Shown: positions 8,429 to 19,455 of the stretch, piece by piece
How the letters are laid out: each line of letters opens with the position of its first letter
Position numbering within the stretch: position 1 is the first letter of the stretch
From: Nannochloris sp. 'desiccata'
Lineage: Eukaryota; Chlorophyta; Trebouxiophyceae; Chlorellales; Chlorellaceae
Reading direction: 5' to 3'
Assembly (NCBI GenBank): GCA_019044685.2
Contig: JAGTXX020000006.1
Coordinates: forward strand, 1 to 64,000
Length of the DNA stretch: 64,000 nt
The notes under the pieces: model-generated
The model's input: only the letters and a program-made list of their open reading frames with translations
What the model was told of the DNA's origin: nothing
The model's database searches: none
Program-made: the position numbers and the translations under genes

Positions 8429-11400
8429 ACGGGTCGAGCGGCGATTCAAAATCTTCTCAACATTATAGACATCTGAACCTTGCTCCAGATCAGGAGGAGG
8501 TCTACGATCAGAACGACTAGGAAATTTAGTACTCACTACAAAAGGTTTTAATTTTTCAATGTGAAAGACAGGGTGTCTGCGCTTCCACATTTCTGGCAAC
8601 GCTACACGGTAATTTAAATCGCTAAGTTTCTCAATTATTGGAACAGGACCAAACCATTTAGGAGCTAATCTTCGAGGACCTTTCAAAGGTAAATCAGTAG
8701 TAGAAATATACACTTGGTCACCTACTTCAAAAGTAAGGTATCTTCTATTTTTATCAGCATAAGTTTTCTGTCGCTGCTGTGCTTTCACCAGCGCTCGCTG
8801 CGCCTGCTGAACAGCAACTTGAGTTCGCTCAGCAAAATCCACTGAAGGTTGATTGGGATTATTCCTTGCTAAAAATTGAAGGTTAATACTTGCGGGAGTA
8901 GGAACTTCTTCACCATAGCAAAGGAAAAAGGGAGTCTTTCCAGTAGAAGCATTGACGCTGTTATTAATAGCAAATTCGACAGCGGGTAAAATTTTAACCC
9001 AGTTCTTGTATTGATAATGCAAGGTACGCAAAAGATCTATAACTATTCTAACCGTAATTTCCGATTGACCATCTGTTTGAGGATGGTATGCAGTACTAAG
9101 TTTGTGCTTGATTCCAAGTTGTGCCACCATCGACTTCCAAAAGACGTTCGTAAATTGAGTGCCGCGATCAGAAATAATAATTGAAGGTACTCCTTGGTTT
9201 CTAATTACGTGCTCAAAGAACATAGTAGCAGCTTCTTCAGCAGTTACTGCATCAGTTGTGGGAGCTAAAAAGACTCTTTTAGTCAATTTGTCCACCATAA
9301 TCATAATTGCAGTAAAGCCGTCAGCTTCCGGCAGCTTCGTAACAAAATCCATCGTTATAACTTCAAATCTTCTTTTAGGAATAGGCAAAGATTTTAAGAG
9401 ACCAGGCTTCTTCTGATTAGAACTCTTAGAATTACCACATTCTTGACAAGCTTGAACAAATTCACGCACATCGCGTAGCTGCTGTGGCCAATAATAATGA
9501 CGGGACAGCAGAGCGCCAGTTTTTGCTGCGCCAAAATGCCCAGCTAAAAGAGAGTCATGGTGCTCTATCAACAGATCGTGTCGCAGTGTTCCTACATCAG
9601 GGATATATAATTGAGTACGTGTAGGAGTTCTACGTACAATATAACCATGGTCAAATGCATAATTTCTACTAGTACCATTTTGAATTAATTTAATAATTTT
9701 CTTGGCATCGTCATTTTTCTCGTAAGATTCTTTTAATTCTAACAACCATTCACTATCCTGATGAGCAATAACCACAGTCATAGCAAGATCAGGTCTTCTA
9801 GATAAAGCATCTGCTACCACATTTGCTTTACCAGCTATATACTCTACGTAAAGATTATATTCTTGTAGTACCAGCATCCAGCGGGCTTGTCGGGGCGACA
9901 GTCGAGGTTGAGTCTGCAGATTTTTTAAGACAGCATTATCGGTATAAGCAGTACTTCTAGGTGCGCCCTGCAAGTAACAACGCCAAAGCTGCAAGTGATG
10001 GATCTGGGAAAGTGCTTCTTTCTCGTAAATAGTATATTTTCGCTCAGCTTCACTCAGCTTCTTGGATGAGTAGGCCACCGGTCTCAAACCTTGGCCCTGG
10101 TCTTGCATTAATACACCACCAAAAGCAAAGTCAGAAGCATCAGTATACATATGAAAAGGAAAATCAGGGCTAGGTAAAATCAAAACAGGTGCATTAGTCA
10201 ATTTCTTCTTTAATAATTCAAAAGCTTCTTGCTGTGGGGCACCCCAAATAAAAGGAACTTCTTTCTTTAATAATTCAGTCATGGGTGCTGCCACGTGGGA
10301 ATATTTTTCAATAAATTTTCGATACCATCCAGTAAAACCTAAAAAAGATAAAATATCTGTAGTATTCTTTGCCTCGGGCCATTCTAGAATTGTTGTAATC
10401 TTGCTTTGGTCAACTTCAATACCTTGATCAGAGATAATGTAGCCAAGCCAAGCAATTTTAGTTTTGAAAAATGAACACTTTTCTTTATTAACGTAAAAAT
10501 GTTGCTTTCTTAATTTTAGAAACACATGGCGTACATGCCTTAGATGGTCTTCAAAAGTCTTGGAGAAAATCATAATATCATCTAAATAAACTAAAACAAA
10601 ATGATTAATCTCTTCTCTAAAAACAGTATTCATTAAAGTTTGGAAAGTGGCGGGTGCGTTGCACAAGCCAAAAGGCATCACTAAAAATTCAAAATGCCCA
10701 AACTGTGTTCTAAATGCAGTCTTCTCTATGTCTTCTTCTTTAATCTTGATTTGATGGTATCCACTGGTAAGATCTAAGCTAGTAAAGAACTTAGCTCCCG
10801 CCAGCTGATCTAATAAATCTTCAATTCTCGGGAGCGGGCAGCGATTCTTCTTAGTAATCCTATTTAAGCCTCTATAATCTACACACATACGTAATGCTCC
10901 ACCTTTCTTGCGTACAAACAATATTGGAGCGCCAAAAGGTGATTTACTAGGTCTAATAAAGCCTTTATTCAAGTAATCTATAATTGTTTTCTTCAATTCA
11001 GCTAATTCTTCAAACGTCAGGCGGTACATTTGCTGCGCTACAGCTTTAGCATCAGGCTCAAGCTCAATTTCATGTTCTACTTCTCTGTCAACTGGATATG
11101 GGATATCTGGATCTGTAACATCTACAAATTCCCGAAGTATCTCGTCTGCGTATTTTTCATAACCGGTTTTATCAAGTTTATGGCCATTCTCGTCGAACTC
11201 GTAATTCTCGTAATCGTCAGGGACAGGTTTCATCATGCAGATGTTTATATAACCTCCTGAGGCAAGTTCAGCATACATTTCCACTGAAGAAATTATGCCA
11301 GCATCTCGTAATACTTTTTGTTCATGGTAATCAGCTCTGAACACTATCGTCTCACCGTTGTGCTGCATTTTTATAATGTTGTTGGGAAAGTCAATCTCAG

Positions 11401-11715
11401 GATTCTTTTCATCAAACCAAGGTTTTCCAAGAATTAGATCAAATGGACAATCTCCAGGGATAACGTAGACATTGGTAAGAGTATCTTTATAGGGACCAGC
11501 TGTAAATCGAGCAGTATCCATAATCTTCTCGCAACGATGTTTGCAACCATCGGCAGTGCGAAAAATGGGTCCATGCTCAATCGTTCTCGTTTTAAACTTG
11601 TGTTTCTCTACAAATCTACCTGAAGCTATAGTTACTGATGCTCCAGTATCAAACAAGGTATTTGCTACAGCACATCCTACTCTACCTTTAGTAACTAATA
11701 AATTTGCTGACTTGG
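8429..11715 (-). pseudogene. pol: Element A pol, central piece (protease to start of chromodomain)
   Basis: This minus-strand frame is continuous from the B2 junction (11715) to the B1 junction (8429). It reads: aspartic protease FDTGASVTIASG (about 11655); reverse transcriptase with [26 protein letters not shown] and VYLDDIMIFS; RNase H YTDASDFAFGGVL; H2C2 zinc finger (HHDSLLAGHFG...CQECG); DDE integrase (MDFVTKLPEADG, ISDRGTQFTN, HPQTDGQSE); and the beginning of a chromodomain. No internal stop or frameshift is visible. The only damage is the two B insertions, at the pol start and in the chromodomain. The few LTR-derived residues an ORF caller appends at the lower end are not part of A. Confidence 0.93.
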
Positions 11716-12074
11716 TGTAGCACTTTGCGCCTTATTTTGCCTTTTTCTATTTTGGTCTCTTTTCTTTCTTCCGTCGCTCTGGACAGCTATTCTCTGCCAG
11801 ACTCAGTCTGACACAGTCACTCTCGTTATGGCTGCGTGCCCTATAACGTTATAGCTTGAGAAGCTACATACTCAATTCCTAAATAGCTCTCCATCGCTCT
11901 TTTCCACATTCTTAATTATGATTAACTCTTGATTCGTGTAACCAGGTACACCTGATACTCCTAGATACCCTATAGACCTCTAAGACAGTGTAGTTGTGAC
12001 TCCACTGTGCGCATTCGATCGAACATCTTGTTCCTAAGAACTTAGCCTTTCACCCAGTTAGGCATAGTTCTACA
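11716..12074 (+). repeat. B2 5' LTR
   Basis: 359 bp with the same sequence by eye as the B1 LTRs. The palindrome cluster and TGTAA are conserved. It directly follows the CTTGG target duplication. Confidence 0.96.
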
Positions 12075-12572
12075 TTGGTTCTCAGCTTTTGAAACGGGAT
12101 ACGTAAGTTGCACCTTCTGATTCTCACTTGGCAAGTGAGCGTGCACCTCATCTGATTCGCATCCCGCGTTCTTCGACCTCTTGATTTTGGGCCCCACTCC
12201 TCTGCGTGGCCTTTTGATCTGTTTGATAGCCCTATATAAGCTTGACTTTGGCGAAAGTCCGCTCATAGGCTTCTCACAGGTGTGTTTTTGAGACTTGGCG
12301 AGTCGACACACCCCCGGCGTACGCGTTTCTGAAATTTTTCTTTGGCGGCTCTTGACCCCGGTTCCTGATATCTTGGTCCAGGTATCTCTGAAGATATTAT
12401 CTGATTAAGATCTAGTGAAGCATCCACCACCACAGTACTGAATCCTCATCCGTGACTACCGAGGTAGCTGCTATCAGCGAGAAGTACTGTACTGTCCACG
12501 GCTGATCTAGGTATTAGTCATTTAGTACTTCAAGTGGTCCGGTATTAGTCCTATTCCACTGTACTATAGTGT
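12075..12572 (+). promoter_or_regulatory. B2 leader: primer site and three-hairpin region
   Basis: Same layout as in B1: TGGTTCTCAGC from 12076, then hairpins at 12123-12139, 12244-12259 and 12292-12304 with GGC-containing loops. CTATATAAG is at 12232-12240. No sense coding gene seen. Confidence 0.6.
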
Positions 12573-13034
12573 ATGGCATCTAGTACTACACTAGTACATC
12601 AAGACTTGGTTAAAGAGGTAAAGAAAGAGAAGCGTAAAGAGAAGTTCAAACAGAAGAAGAAGAAGAAGGTCATTGCTGATACTCGTAAGCGTACTACGTG
12701 GCAATACAACAAGAGTAAAAGAAGTTCACAACTGAAGAAGTACCTTGACGCGAAAGCTAACGTAGAGGCTAAAGTTAAAGGTACTTACGGGAAGTTTACT
12801 TACATAGGGGGATTGAAACAAGTGCCACTAGACGGCATTCCAGCTGATCTCAAGAACCCTAGTAAGTACAAGTGGGTACTAACTAGTACAGCTTGTTCTC
12901 AAGCACGTGAAGAAGAACAAAGCTTCTTAAAGTACTGGAATCCTAGACGTGTTGACGAAGCACGGTGGTCCCTTTGGGAAGAAGAAAATAAATTAAAGGT
13001 TCTTCCCGACGGCAGGGTCATATATTTTAATTGA
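12573..13034 (+). CDS. B2 ORF0: basic accessory protein or Gag N-terminal extension, 153 aa
   Basis: The first half is extremely lysine/arginine rich (KEVKKEKRKEKFKQKKKKK at about residues 12-30, then more basic residues to about 70). The second half is mixed and ends VLPDGRVIYFN, slightly reminiscent of the end of a WW domain (weak, not a claim). ATG 12573 is the first after the leader. It ends at TGA 13032-13034, and gag (ATG 13059) is in the same frame with no other stop between them. It could be a separate RNA-binding protein or, by stop readthrough, an N-terminal extension of Gag. I do not recognise the family. B1 carries the same ORF broken by a frameshift. Confidence 0.75.
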   Translation: MASSTTLVHQDLVKEVKKEKRKEKFKQKKKKKVIADTRKRTTWQYNKSKRSSQLKKYLDAKANVEAKVKGTYGKFTYIGGLKQVPLDGIPADLKNPSKYKWVLTSTACSQAREEEQSFLKYWNPRRVDEARWSLWEEENKLKVLPDGRVIYFN

Positions 13035-13058
13035 AATTCGTATTGCTCGTACGACAAG

Positions 13059-13946
13059 ATGAACGCCGAAGAAGCTGCTCAGTTGATGCAGCAAGTACAG
13101 TTCTTGACTGCTCAACTCAATGAGTTACAGCAACAACCACCAAACGTGCAACAACCACCTGCTGCACAGCGTATCAAGCCCCGCAAGCCCAATGACTTTA
13201 CCGGGGATAGTAAAGCTTTGCAAGATTGGTTGTACGCTGTATCCTTGTACTGTCATTCTATTGGTATTACTGATGATATGCTGAAGGTGCAAACTGCCTT
13301 GCCCTACCTTCAAGGTGCTGCCAAGACTTGGTTGCGTCGTGTCTACCCTGTTGATGAGTGGGCTAACGCTCCTTGGGGGACTTGGCAAGATTTTTGTACG
13401 GCTTTGCGTGGTGCTTTTGGTCCCTTGGAGGAACATCTTCAAGCACGGGAACGCCTTGACAACTTACGTCAGAGGCGTACTCAATCTGTGATTGATTACA
13501 TTAGAGAGTACCGTATTATTATGCTTGAATTGCCTGAAGTTACTCAGGATGAAATTGTGCATCGCTTCCGGAAAACCTTGTACTGGGACAAGGTTAAGGA
13601 CTATATTACCCAAGCTACGGCCAATAGGGTTCGTACAACTCTTCAATTTGACGAGATTGCTACTTTGGCTACTCTTGGTGAATTAGAATTGGTACCTGCT
13701 GGACAACGTGGCAGAGGCAATTACTCTGGCCAACACTGGCAGTCCCGCCAGCCGGCTTCTCTTGCTCCTGCTCCGCGTCCTGTGGCTATGGATATAGGTA
13801 GTATTGATTCTCGTCCCTCTGGTTCTTATGATCGTGACGCCTTGCGTCGTGAAGGTCGTTGTTTCTACTGCAAAGAACGTGGTCATCGTAAAAATCAGTG
13901 TCCCGAGCTTACTAAGAAGCAGGGAAACGCGAGACACCGACAGTAA
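13059..13946 (+). CDS. gag: B2 Gag, 295 aa
   Basis: The predicted protein matches B1 Gag throughout: Q-rich N-terminus, capsid-like region, CX2CX4HX4C zinc knuckle, and a C-terminal tail overlapping pol. It lies 24 nt downstream of the ORF0 stop and in frame with it. It would assemble the particle in the cytoplasm and package B RNA. Confidence 0.93.
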   Translation: MNAEEAAQLMQQVQFLTAQLNELQQQPPNVQQPPAAQRIKPRKPNDFTGDSKALQDWLYAVSLYCHSIGITDDMLKVQTALPYLQGAAKTWLRRVYPVDEWANAPWGTWQDFCTALRGAFGPLEEHLQARERLDNLRQRRTQSVIDYIREYRIIMLELPEVTQDEIVHRFRKTLYWDKVKDYITQATANRVRTTLQFDEIATLATLGELELVPAGQRGRGNYSGQHWQSRQPASLAPAPRPVAMDIGSIDSRPSGSYDRDALRREGRCFYCKERGHRKNQCPELTKKQGNARHRQ

Positions 13947-13956
13947 GCGGAGTCTT
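13922..13956 (+). promoter_or_regulatory. B2 programmed -1 frameshift signal
   Basis: GGGAAAC at 13922-13928 lies in the required gag phase, followed by the hairpin 13931-13939 / 13948-13956. It is identical to B1. With ORF0 intact, B2 keeps the complete order ORF0-TGA-gag-slip-pol. Confidence 0.75.
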
Positions 13957-16900
13957 TATTGCCGGTGAATCTGTTGATGATGATGTTGATGACTCCTCCA
14001 CCCTTGATTCGGGCCCAGCTCCCGCCTGCGACCCTCGATATATTCTCGCAGTGCGCTCCGAGACTGAGCTGCAGGTCCTCCGTGGAAGTGTCAATGGCCA
14101 GGTCGTCACTATCCTTATAGATAGTGGTGCTGCTGGTAATTTTATTTCTCAAGACTTTGTTGAAACATTTGGAATTACTACGAAAAAGAAAGATCCTCAG
14201 AACTGGACTCAAGCCCTGATGGCTGATGGTACCGCTTATGATTTGGACAAGTTTGTTCACCGTGCCACGATTAAAATCCAGAATTACAGAGATTCGGTAT
14301 CTCTGGATGTAGTGCCTTTAGATTCGGCTTATCATATGATATTAGGACAACCATGGCTGAGTAAAATTAATCCTAGTATTGATTTCTCCGAGAAAACAAT
14401 AACTTTTACTCACCGCCGTCGTCGCCACTTTTGGCAATGTCCGCGACCAGACCGACCCACTACATTGAAGCCCTTGAGTGCTGTACAACTCAATAGAGTT
14501 CTTCGTAAGCGCCCCTCTGCTAAAGTATATGCTTGCTATGTACGGCAAACTGATGACGGTGTCGAAAGTGAAGTTAAAGAAACCACCGCCGCGGGCGCTC
14601 GAAAGATGGCGAAGGATATTATGAAAGATTATGAAGATGTTTTCCCTGATAACTTGCCTCCTGGTCTGCCTCCTGAACGATCTGTAGATCATCGTATTGA
14701 ACTTGAACCTGGTGCTCAACCCACTTCCCGCCCAGACTATAAAAAGAGTCTGCCTGAATACGATGAAATGCAGCGACAGATCAACGAAATGTTGGAAAAT
14801 GGTGAGATACAGCCTAGTGTGTCTCCCTATGGATCTCCTGTGCTGTTTGTCAAGAAGCAAGATGGCTCCTTACGTATGTGTATTGACTACAGAGCCCTGA
14901 ACAAACAGACTGTGAAGAATAGGTATCCGCTCCCTCGTATTGAAGAAATGTTGGATCGCCTTGGTAAGGCCAAGTACTTTACCAAGCTTGATCTGAGATC
15001 CGGCTACTATCAAATACGAGTAGCTAAAGAAGATATCTACAAGACTGCATTTAGTACCAGATATGGTCACTATGAGTTTTTAGTGATGCCATTCGGTCTG
15101 ACGAACGCTCCCGCCACCTTCCAGACCTTGATGAATGACATCTTCCGCACTAGTTTGGACAAATTCATTATGGTATACTTAGATGATATCCTTATCTTTA
15201 GTGATACTCTTGAGGATCATGAAAAGCACGTTCGCCACGCGCTTGACGTCCTCCGACAGAATAAGCTGTATTGCAAGGCCTCTAAGTGTGAATTTTTCCA
15301 AACTGAAGTGTCCTTCCTTGGGCATGTGATTAATGGTGATGGTGTTAAAGCTGACCCTCGTAAAGTTCAAGCTGTTGCTGACTGGCCTCAACCTAAAACA
15401 GTCCGGCAAGTCCGCTCTTTTCTCGGTCTAGCTAATTATTACCGTCGCTATGTTCATGGTTTCGCCACCATGGCTGCCCCTCTTACCTTGCTTACTAAGA
15501 AGAATGTCCCTTTTCTCTGGACTACCAAGCAAACTCAAGCGTTAGAAGCCTTGAAGACTGCCTTGTCCACCGCTCCTGTGTTGAAAAATCCTGAATTTGG
15601 CAAGCCTTTTGTGATTACTACGGACGCTTCTGAGTTCGCTGTTGGTGCTGTGCTTAGTCAATCTACGCCTGAAGGTGAACGTCCTGTTGCCTTCATTTCT
15701 CAAACTCTGAGTGATACTGAACGTCGTTGGCCTACTCATGATCGCGAACTTCATGCTATTGTCTGTGCTCTCAAACGCTGGCGACACTATGTCGAAGGCG
15801 TGCCGATCACTGTTCTTACTGATCATAATTCCTTGAAGTACTTCATGGAACAAAAAGAACTGTCTAAGAGACAAGTACGATGGCTTGAAACTCTATTAGA
15901 GTACGGTAATGACTTGCTCATCAAGTATCTCCCTGGTAAAGCTAATGTTGTAGCTGATGCTTTGAGTCGACGCGCTGATTTTGAACTGCCCCCTGTGTCT
16001 GACACTGTGCTGCCACAGCTGCTTCGTGTGCAAGGTATTCGTGTTAATAGTGTTCGTGTGAATTCTATTGTACATTTTGAACCTAACCAAGGTTGGTTAG
16101 CTGAATTGAAGGATGCTTTGGTTAAAGATCCTTTGTACAAGAAAGTTGTCGCTCCCGCTCCCGTTAGTAACCGTCGTCGTCGCCGCTCTCTTGCTCCTCC
16201 TCCATCTGTCTTGGATTTTGAATACTCAGTTCAAAATGATTTAATTTATGCTCACTCGAAGGGAAGAAAGAAATTGTTCGTTCCATTCAAGAAGTTGCAA
16301 GCTAAAGTTTTAGCTGCAAATCACGATCATGTGACTGCTGGTCACGTGGGCATGGATAAAACTACTGAACTGGTTTCTCGACATTACTACTGGCGTGGAA
16401 TTGCACAAACTGTACAACGTTATGTGAAATCTTGCCTTCTTTGTCAGCGAATGAAATCGAACAACCAAAAGCCTGCTGGCTTGTTGCAACCGCTGCCGGT
16501 TCCTGATCATAATTGGGAACATGTCTCATTGGATTTGATTGGTCCTTTGCCTACCACTCTCAATGGTTTTGACTGCATTGTTACTGTAGTTGATAAGCTT
16601 TCTAAAATGGGTCATTTCATTGCTACCACTACCACTGTTGATGCTCCTAGTCTTGCTAAACTCATGATGAGTAATATCTTTAGGCTCCATGGTTTCCCAA
16701 AAGCCTTGATCAGTGATCGCGATGCTCGCTTCACCAGTGAGTATTGGAAACAATTTATTGATGCTTTAGGTATTGCTTCTCACATGTCTACTGCTTTCCA
16801 CCCCGAAACTGATGGCCAGACTGAGCGAATGAATAGGACCATTGAAGAGATGCTCCGCTCTTACGTCAACGATAAGCATGATAACTGGGATGAATTGTTA

Positions 16901-17683
16901 CCTTATCTGGAATTGGCTTATAATAATTCTCGTCAAGCTTCGCATAAGTTTACTCCGTACTTCTTGAATCATGGTACTCATCCTTTTGTCCCTGGTGCTG
17001 CTCTCAATCCTACTTCTGCTGCTGCTGTCAATCCTGATACCTTGGCTCACACTGTCGCTACTGCTTTAACTGAAGCTAAACAACATTTGGAGCGCGCTCG
17101 TGAACGTCAGCGTGAATATGCAAATAAATCTAGAAGGCATGTTGAGTTTAAAGTTGGAGATCGTGTTTACCTGTCTACAGAAAATTTGAAGCTGCCCGGT
17201 CCTTCTCGCAAGCTGCAAGAAAGACGTATTGGTCCCTTCACGATTTCTAAAGTGCTGTCTCCCGTTACGTATAAACTTACACTCCCTAATGAGATGCAAA
17301 TTCATGCTACCTTCCATGTCAAACTCTTACATCCCTTTGTAGAGTCTCCTGAAGAATTTGGTGAACGCGTTACTGTGGAACTGCCACCGATTGGTTATGC
17401 ACGTGGTGATGGAATCTACCTTGTCGATTATGTATTTGGTCGTAAATGGGATACTATTGTTGGTAAATCTCGCCCTGAATGGTTTTATCATGTAGCTTGG
17501 CTTGGTTACTCTCTTGAAGAAGCTACTTGGGAACCCCGCCGCCAACTACTCGGCATTAAAGATTTAATTGATGAATATGATGCTGCACACCCACTCAAAC
17601 GTGGAGAAGCTACGCTACCACCTTGGCCTACTGTTAATTCTAAAAAGAAGAAGAATATCAAGGAACCTACTAAAAAGAAGTAA
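13928..17683 (+). CDS. pol: B2 Pol (protease-RT-RNase H-integrase-chromodomain)
   Basis: The predicted protein is the same as B1 Pol along its length; the visible base differences (for example near 14154, 14182 and 16212) are silent. All catalytic motifs are present: [19 protein letters not shown], the RNase H TTDASEF block, the H2C2 finger, SDRDARFTS and the [10 protein letters not shown] block, and a C-terminal chromodomain. Expression is presumably as a Gag-Pol fusion by -1 slippage at 13922. No defects seen. Confidence 0.95.
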   Translation, partial: RETPTVSGVFIAGESVDDDVDDSSTLDSGPAPACDPRYILAVRSETELQVLRGSVNGQVVTILIDSGAAGNFISQDFVETFGITTKKKDPQNWTQALMADGTAYDLDKFVHRATIKIQNYRDSVSLDVVPLDSAYHMILGQPWLSKINPSIDFSEKTITFTHRRRRHFWQCPRPDRPTTLKPLSAVQLNRVLRKRPSAKVYACYVRQTDDGVESEVKETTAAGARKMAKDIMKDYEDVFPDNLPPGLPPERSVDHRIELEPGAQPTSRPDYKKSLPEYDEMQRQINEMLENGEIQPSVSPYGSPVLFVKKQDGSLRMCIDYRALNKQTVKNRYPLPRIEEMLDRLGKAKYFTKLDLRSGYYQIRVAKEDIYKTAFSTRYGHYEFLVMPFGLTNAPATFQTLMNDIFRTSLDKFIMVYLDDILIFSDTLEDHEKHVRHALDVLRQNKLYCKASKCEFFQTEVSFLGHVINGDGVKADPRKVQAVADWPQPKTVRQVRSFLGLANYYRRYVHGFATMAAPLTLLTKKNVPFLWTTKQTQALEALKTALSTAPVLKNPEFGKPFVITTDASEFAVGAVLSQSTPEGERPVAFISQTLSDTERRWPTHDRELHAIVCALKRWRHYVEGVPITVLTDHNSLKYFMEQKELSKRQVRWLETLLEYGNDLLIKYLPGKANVVADALSRRADFELPPVSDTVLPQLLRVQGIRVNSVRVNSIVHFEPNQGWLAELKDALVKDPLYKKVVAPAPVSNRRRRRSLAPPPSVLDFEYSVQNDLIYAHSKGRKKLFVPFKKLQAKVLAANHDHVTAGHVGMDKTTELVSRHYYWRGIAQTVQRYVKSCLLCQRMKSNNQKPAGLLQPLPVPDHNWEHVSLDLIGPLPTTLNGFDCIVTVVDKLSKMGHFIATTTTVDAPSLAKLMMSNIFRLHGFPKALISDRDARFTSEYWKQFIDALGIASHMSTAFHPETDGQTERMNRTIEEMLRSYVNDKHDNWDELLPYLELAYNNSRQASHKFTPYFLNHGTHPFVPGAALNPTSAAAVNPDTLAHTVATALTEAKQHLERARERQREYANKSRRHVEFKVGDRVYLSTENLKLPGPSRKLQERRIGPFTISKVLSPVTYKLTLPNEMQIHATFHVKLLHPFVESPEEFGERVTVELPPIGYARGDGIYLVDYVFGRKWDTIVGKSRPEWFYHVAWLGYSLEEATWEPRRQLLGIKDLIDEYDAAHPLKRGEATLPPWPTVNSKKKKNIKEPTKKK

Positions 17684-17858
17684 TTTTATTGTCTATGTGA
17701 TTTTTTTTTTTTTTCCCTGGTTAAGAAATTTTCAGATTTGTCTATTTATATTTTCATTTTGCTGACTGTCTTTTGTTTTGCTTTCCCCTTGATTCCTTTG
17801 TCTGCTTACATTGTTCTGAGCCAGCGAGGACGTGGCTCTTTTCTTAAGGAGGGGATAA
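17684..17858 (+). other. B2 3' untranslated region and polypurine tract
   Basis: Same as in B1; the tract AAGGAGGGGATAA (17846-17858) abuts the 3' LTR. Confidence 0.8.
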
Positions 17859-18217
17859 TGTAGCACTTTGCGCCTTATTTTGCCTTTTTCTATTTTGGTC
17901 TCTTTTCTTTCTTCCGTCGCTCTGGACAGCTATTCTCTGCCAGACTCAGTCTGACACAGTCACTCTCGTTATGGCTGCGTGCCCTATAACGTTATAGCTT
18001 GAGAAGCTACATACTCAATTCCTAAATAGCTCTCCATCGCTCTTTTCCACATTCTTAATTATGATTAACTCTTGATTCGTGTAACCAGGTACACCTGATA
18101 CTCCTAGATACCCTATAGACCTCTAAGACAGTGTAGTTGTGACTCCACTGTGCGCATTCGATCGAACATCTTGTTCCTAAGAACTTAGCCTTTCACCCAG
18201 TTAGGCATAGTTCTACA
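17859..18217 (+). repeat. B2 3' LTR
   Basis: 359 bp, same as the other B LTRs by eye. It is followed by CTTGG (18218-18222). Confidence 0.96.
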
Positions 18218-18370
18218 CTTGGTGTCCTTCCACGTAGCTACCAAAGGACCTAAATCTAAATCTACTGGCTTAAGATCTCTATCTAGTTCTTCTCTTTCTA
18301 CTGGCAGTGAGGTTTCCTCAATTTCTACTTCATCCTCTTCACTCACTGCCGCTTCTCGTTTGGGTTGTAA
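18218..18370 (-). pseudogene. pol: Element A pol, N-terminal piece
   Basis: On the minus strand the pol frame opens at 18370, overlaps the end of gag by 28 nt, and runs as an acidic linker (rich in E, D, V) to the B2 insertion at 18218. Skipping one copy of the CTTGG duplication, it continues in frame at 11710 into the protease. It has no ATG of its own and needs -1 slippage from gag. Confidence 0.85.
18303..18364 (-). promoter_or_regulatory. Element A programmed -1 frameshift signal (C CCA AAC, 7-nt spacer, 9-bp stem)
   Basis: Read on the minus strand, CCCAAAC (18364-18358) sits in gag phase as C CCA AAC, inside the only 28-nt window where gag and pol frames overlap. After a 7-nt spacer (18357-18351) a perfect 9-bp stem forms: GGCAGTGAG (18350-18342) with CTCACTGCC (18311-18303), loop 30 nt. 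The gag TGA is inside the 5' arm. Heptamer pattern, phase, spacer and stem all match the classical layout for -1 frameshifting. Confidence 0.8.
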
Positions 18371-19299
18371 TTATCTGGTTTTCTAGGGCAGTTCTTTGCA
18401 ATGTGACCCTCCTTTCTTCGGCAAAAATAACACCGCCCTTCGTCATCACACCATTTCTTTATAGCAGGGGTCATCTTAGGTATATGTTCGTAGGTATCGA
18501 CCTCCATTGGTGCAGAATCATTAGAATGAGAAGCATGACCATTGCCATTGCCACTGCTACTAGCCTGACCACCATACCACTTGTTTCCATTCTTCCGCTT
18601 TCCGTTGCTGCGGCCGGCGAGAAACATAGCATTATCTTCAGCAATAGTATAGCGCACCAAATGCTCGTAATTTTCAAATTCTTTCATGGTGTGCTTAACT
18701 TCAACTTTTGTTCTTAAATCCTGCTTCAAACCTTCCATAAACCAATACTGTTTCTCTCCATCTGGTACTTTTGCGCGTAAATTCAATTTAGAAAATTGAT
18801 CAGCGTAAGTGCTGGCAGCTCCAGTTTGTCTTAATTGTTTCAATTTTCCACGCGCAATACGTGCAGGATCTTGTTGTCTATACTGACTAATTAATTCCTC
18901 TTTAAACTCTCTAAAATTAGTCACTGCTTTTGCTCCAGCATCTTCTGCTCTAAAGCGCCACCAAACCAAAGCCGCTTTCTCCAGCACATGAGGAATAACC
19001 TTAAGCTTGCTTGCTTCTTCAGTTATTTGAGCAGCTTGAAGGAGAACTTCAATTTGATAAACCCAATCCTCTGGATCTGTCTTATCTTCAGCGCTAAATT
19101 TCTTTGGATTTAATTTCAAAAACTGCCTAAGCCTCTTTGCATCGATATCGTCTCCATTCTCCGGTACATTCACAGGTACAGCTACAGGCTCGGCTGCCAT
19201 TGGCTGCTGTTGTAACAGCTGTATTTGAGCCGCCATCTGAGCTATTTGTTCTTGCTGCTGTTGCAACAGTTGCAACAGTTGAGGTTCCATCGGATCCAT
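18343..19299 (-). CDS. gag: Element A Gag, 318 aa
   Basis: It starts with a glutamine-rich coiled coil (residues about 5-32). A Ty3/gypsy capsid-like region follows (DPEDWVYQIEVLLQ, ALVWWRFRAED, FKEELISQYRQQDPARIARGKL with LKQLRQTGA, at about 78-165). Then come a serine/asparagine/glycine linker and a zinc knuckle near residue 290-305. The knuckle reads CYFCRRKEGHIAKNC, that is CX2CX5HX4C, one residue longer than the standard CX2CX4HX4C. The open frame is intact. It is separated from most of its pol by the B2 insertion. Confidence 0.92.
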   Translation of the reverse strand: MDPMEPQLLQLLQQQQEQIAQMAAQIQLLQQQPMAAEPVAVPVNVPENGDDIDAKRLRQFLKLNPKKFSAEDKTDPEDWVYQIEVLLQAAQITEEASKLKVIPHVLEKAALVWWRFRAEDAGAKAVTNFREFKEELISQYRQQDPARIARGKLKQLRQTGAASTYADQFSKLNLRAKVPDGEKQYWFMEGLKQDLRTKVEVKHTMKEFENYEHLVRYTIAEDNAMFLAGRSNGKRKNGNKWYGGQASSSGNGNGHASHSNDSAPMEVDTYEHIPKMTPAIKKWCDDEGRCYFCRRKEGHIAKNCPRKPDNYNPNEKRQ

Positions 19300-19455
19300 T
19301 TTCTCGTACTAGTCAACAAAAGTCAAAGTTTAGTGCATGCAAAATAGAAGTCAGAAATTTCGCCTAGGACAGCAAAATAACAGTTCGTTTGCTTGCACAG
19401 AACCTGTAGACCTTTTATAGTGTGGAGGTTAATGCCCGCGCGTTAGGTGCCAAAA
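19300..19455 (-). promoter_or_regulatory. Element A leader with candidate primer-binding site
   Basis: Immediately after the 5' LTR on the minus strand comes TTT and then TGGCACCTAACG (19452-19441), the position and TGG start expected of a tRNA primer site; the tRNA is not identified. There is no ORF upstream of gag, unlike element B. Confidence 0.6.

Larger units (their letters stand above)
11716..18217 (+). mobile_element. LTR retrotransposon B, copy 2 (B2), complete 6,502-bp, all ORFs intact
   Basis: LTRs lie at 11716-12074 and 17859-18217, and the target duplication CTTGG at 11711-11715 and 18218-18222. It is nearly identical to B1 but has an intact ORF0, so it is the better candidate for an autonomous master copy. 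It is inserted in opposite orientation into the start of element A's pol, about 0.1 kb past A's frameshift site. The two B copies flank an intact 3.3-kb block of A pol. Confidence 0.96.
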
